From JBLHLB01 sp047618505 (GTDB lineage: Bacteria > Planctomycetota > UBA1135 > GCA-002686595), in NCBI GenBank assembly GCA_047618505.1, contig JBLHLB010000245.1, positions 1 through 6,368 of the forward strand: a stretch of DNA of 6,368 nucleotides, given 5' to 3'. The translations under genes were made by a program, and so were the position numbers. Shown here piece after piece: positions 5,539 to 6,368 of this stretch; position 1 is the first letter of the stretch, and every line of letters starts with the position of its first letter. The notes beneath the pieces are model-generated. The model was not told the DNA's origin. It searched no databases and worked only from the letters and a program-made list of their open reading frames with translations.

Positions 5539-6368
5539 ATGGACCTCCTCTTTTGTGATGTTTGCAACGAGTCTGTCCCCCAGAGAGACCTCGACGAGGG
5601 GTTGGCCAAACGGCGCCGGGGCCGGGTGGTCTGCGCTACCTGTGAAGGGGCCATGTCCTCGGAGGGGGCCGTGTCCGCTGGGGGAGCCGTGTCCGCTGGG
5701 GGAGCAGGGGTAAATAAATCAGACGCACGGGACCCGGGGGGTTCCGCTGGCGGGAGGGCCAAAGAGGCAAGGATCGGAGCGCCCGGCCATGTGCTGGCCC
5801 AGGGGACTCAGGATAAGTCCGGTGGTGAGAGCGGAGGTGGAGGTGTGGCGGCTGCGGCCCTTACCTTGGCCGTCGTTGGGTTGGCCGCAACGGCCGCAGT
5901 GGGAAAGTACCTGCTGGACTCTATTGAGGGGGATCGTGATGACCAACAGGCGCAGATCAGCGAGCTGCGTAGTTCTATCGGGGACAGCGCCGTGGGGACC
6001 AAACGCGAACTCACCGCTGAGTTGGTTGCCGTAAGCGCCTCCCTTGCGCGCGTGGAGGAAAGTCAGAGCTCCATCCGTGAACGCTTCGAAACCCTAGACC
6101 GGGACGAGCGTGCACGCACCGATGACCTGCGTGCAGGAATGAGTCAGAACGGTGAACGCCTTGCGGCGGTGGAGTCCTACCGCGGCGATTTGGATAGGCT
6201 TGAGTTGGATGTTCAGAAGATCGGAAGCTTCACGGCGGACCTGCACGAACAACAACTCCGTATCGCTGACCGCCTGGAGGGCCTGCGGGAAGATGTGGGG
6301 AACGTGCGCGACCTTGCCGCGGTTGACTTGGGGGCACTGTTGAATCCGACGGCGGATGTGGCTCCCGG
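5539..6368 (+). CDS. Zinc-ribbon, membrane-anchored coiled-coil protein (3' end beyond the window)
   Basis: The frame stays open to the window end, giving 276 codons and two bases. Residues 1-36 form a zinc ribbon with CDVC (Cys6, Cys9) and CATC (Cys32, Cys35), starting MDLLFCDVCNESVP. Residues about 38-102 are a Gly/Ala/Ser-rich linker with a short tandem repeat. Residues about 103-122 (VAAAALTLAVVGLAATAAVG) are a membrane helix. From about 128 on, the sequence is charged and heptad-like (QQAQISELRSSI, LVAVSASLARVEESQSSI, RLAAVESYRGDLDRLELDV) and should form a long coiled coil up to about residue 266. The zinc ribbon should be cytoplasmic and the coil extracytoplasmic. ATG 5539 is chosen because the zinc ribbon follows directly. 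ATG 5521 and GTG 5449 are in frame, and no start has a good Shine-Dalgarno. I recognise this N-terminal type from planctomycete proteins of unknown function. What follows the coil is not visible; HEAT repeats are a guess from similar proteins. Confidence 0.8.
   Translation, partial: MDLLFCDVCNESVPQRDLDEGLAKRRRGRVVCATCEGAMSSEGAVSAGGAVSAGGAGVNKSDARDPGGSAGGRAKEARIGAPGHVLAQGTQDKSGGESGGGGVAAAALTLAVVGLAATAAVGKYLLDSIEGDRDDQQAQISELRSSIGDSAVGTKRELTAELVAVSASLARVEESQSSIRERFETLDRDERARTDDLRAGMSQNGERLAAVESYRGDLDRLELDVQKIGSFTADLHEQQLRIADRLEGLREDVGNVRDLAAVDLGALLNPTADVAP
5650..5703 (+). repeat. Three tandem 18-bp units in the linker of the zinc-ribbon gene
   Basis: Two identical 18-base units, GCCGTGTCCGCTGGGGGA, stand at 5668-5685 and 5686-5703. 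A diverged copy precedes them at 5650-5667. They encode AMSSEG, AVSAGG and AVSAGG in frame between the zinc ribbon and the membrane helix. The unit length is a multiple of three, so copy-number change lengthens the flexible linker without breaking the frame. Confidence 0.8.

Noticed and set aside
5439..5946. Minus-strand open frames opposite the start of the zinc-ribbon gene
   Set aside because: The plus frame has paired CxxC motifs, a membrane helix and heptads; the antisense frames are Pro/Ser-rich and contain only the mirrored tandem repeat.

Overview
The window is GC-rich and looks like chromosomal DNA of a Planctomycetota bacterium or a close relative. This is inferred from protein architecture, not from a marker gene. 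The MnmA carries a Cys-Cys-Ser insert I associate with planctomycete-type sequences. The second gene is a very large two-anchor von Willebrand A (VWA) / glutamine-amidotransferase-like envelope protein. The third is a HEAT lipoprotein ending in an Arg-Trp-Glu-Arg-Trp-Trp signature. The last is an N-terminal four-cysteine zinc ribbon joined to a membrane helix and a long coiled coil.

Layout. (1) Bases 1-1064 are the 3' part of mnmA (tRNA 2-thiouridylase), cut at the left edge so that the ATP-binding PP-loop is missing. (2) Bases 1064-3922 encode a 952-residue membrane protein whose GTG start shares one base with the mnmA stop codon. (3) A 120-base gap follows, with no convincing terminator. 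It holds a 20-codon mini-ORF and an imperfect palindrome that buries the Shine-Dalgarno of the next gene. (4) Bases 4043-4690 encode a HEAT-repeat lipoprotein. (5) Bases 4691-4869 separate convergent genes and hold a strong terminator hairpin plus a second, nested palindromic structure that could end transcription from both sides. (6) Bases 4870-5328, on the minus strand, encode a small TPR protein. (7) Bases 5329-5538 are a divergent intergenic region with only weak promoter-like signals. (8) From 5539 to the right edge runs the 5' part of a zinc-ribbon / membrane / coiled-coil gene.

How the genes may work together. The first three plus-strand genes could form one transcription unit ending at the hairpin near 4708-4757. 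Apart from MnmA, every product is a scaffold or interaction protein (VWA, HEAT, TPR, coiled coil), and three of these are probably in the envelope. No pathway can be assigned to them from sequence alone. I saw no rRNA, tRNA, CRISPR array, transposase or phage gene. The most unusual points are the nested palindromes at 4761-4866, the mini-ORF/hairpin leader before the lipoprotein gene, the translational junction between mnmA and the VWA gene, and the double-VWA protein with one apparently degraded metal site.
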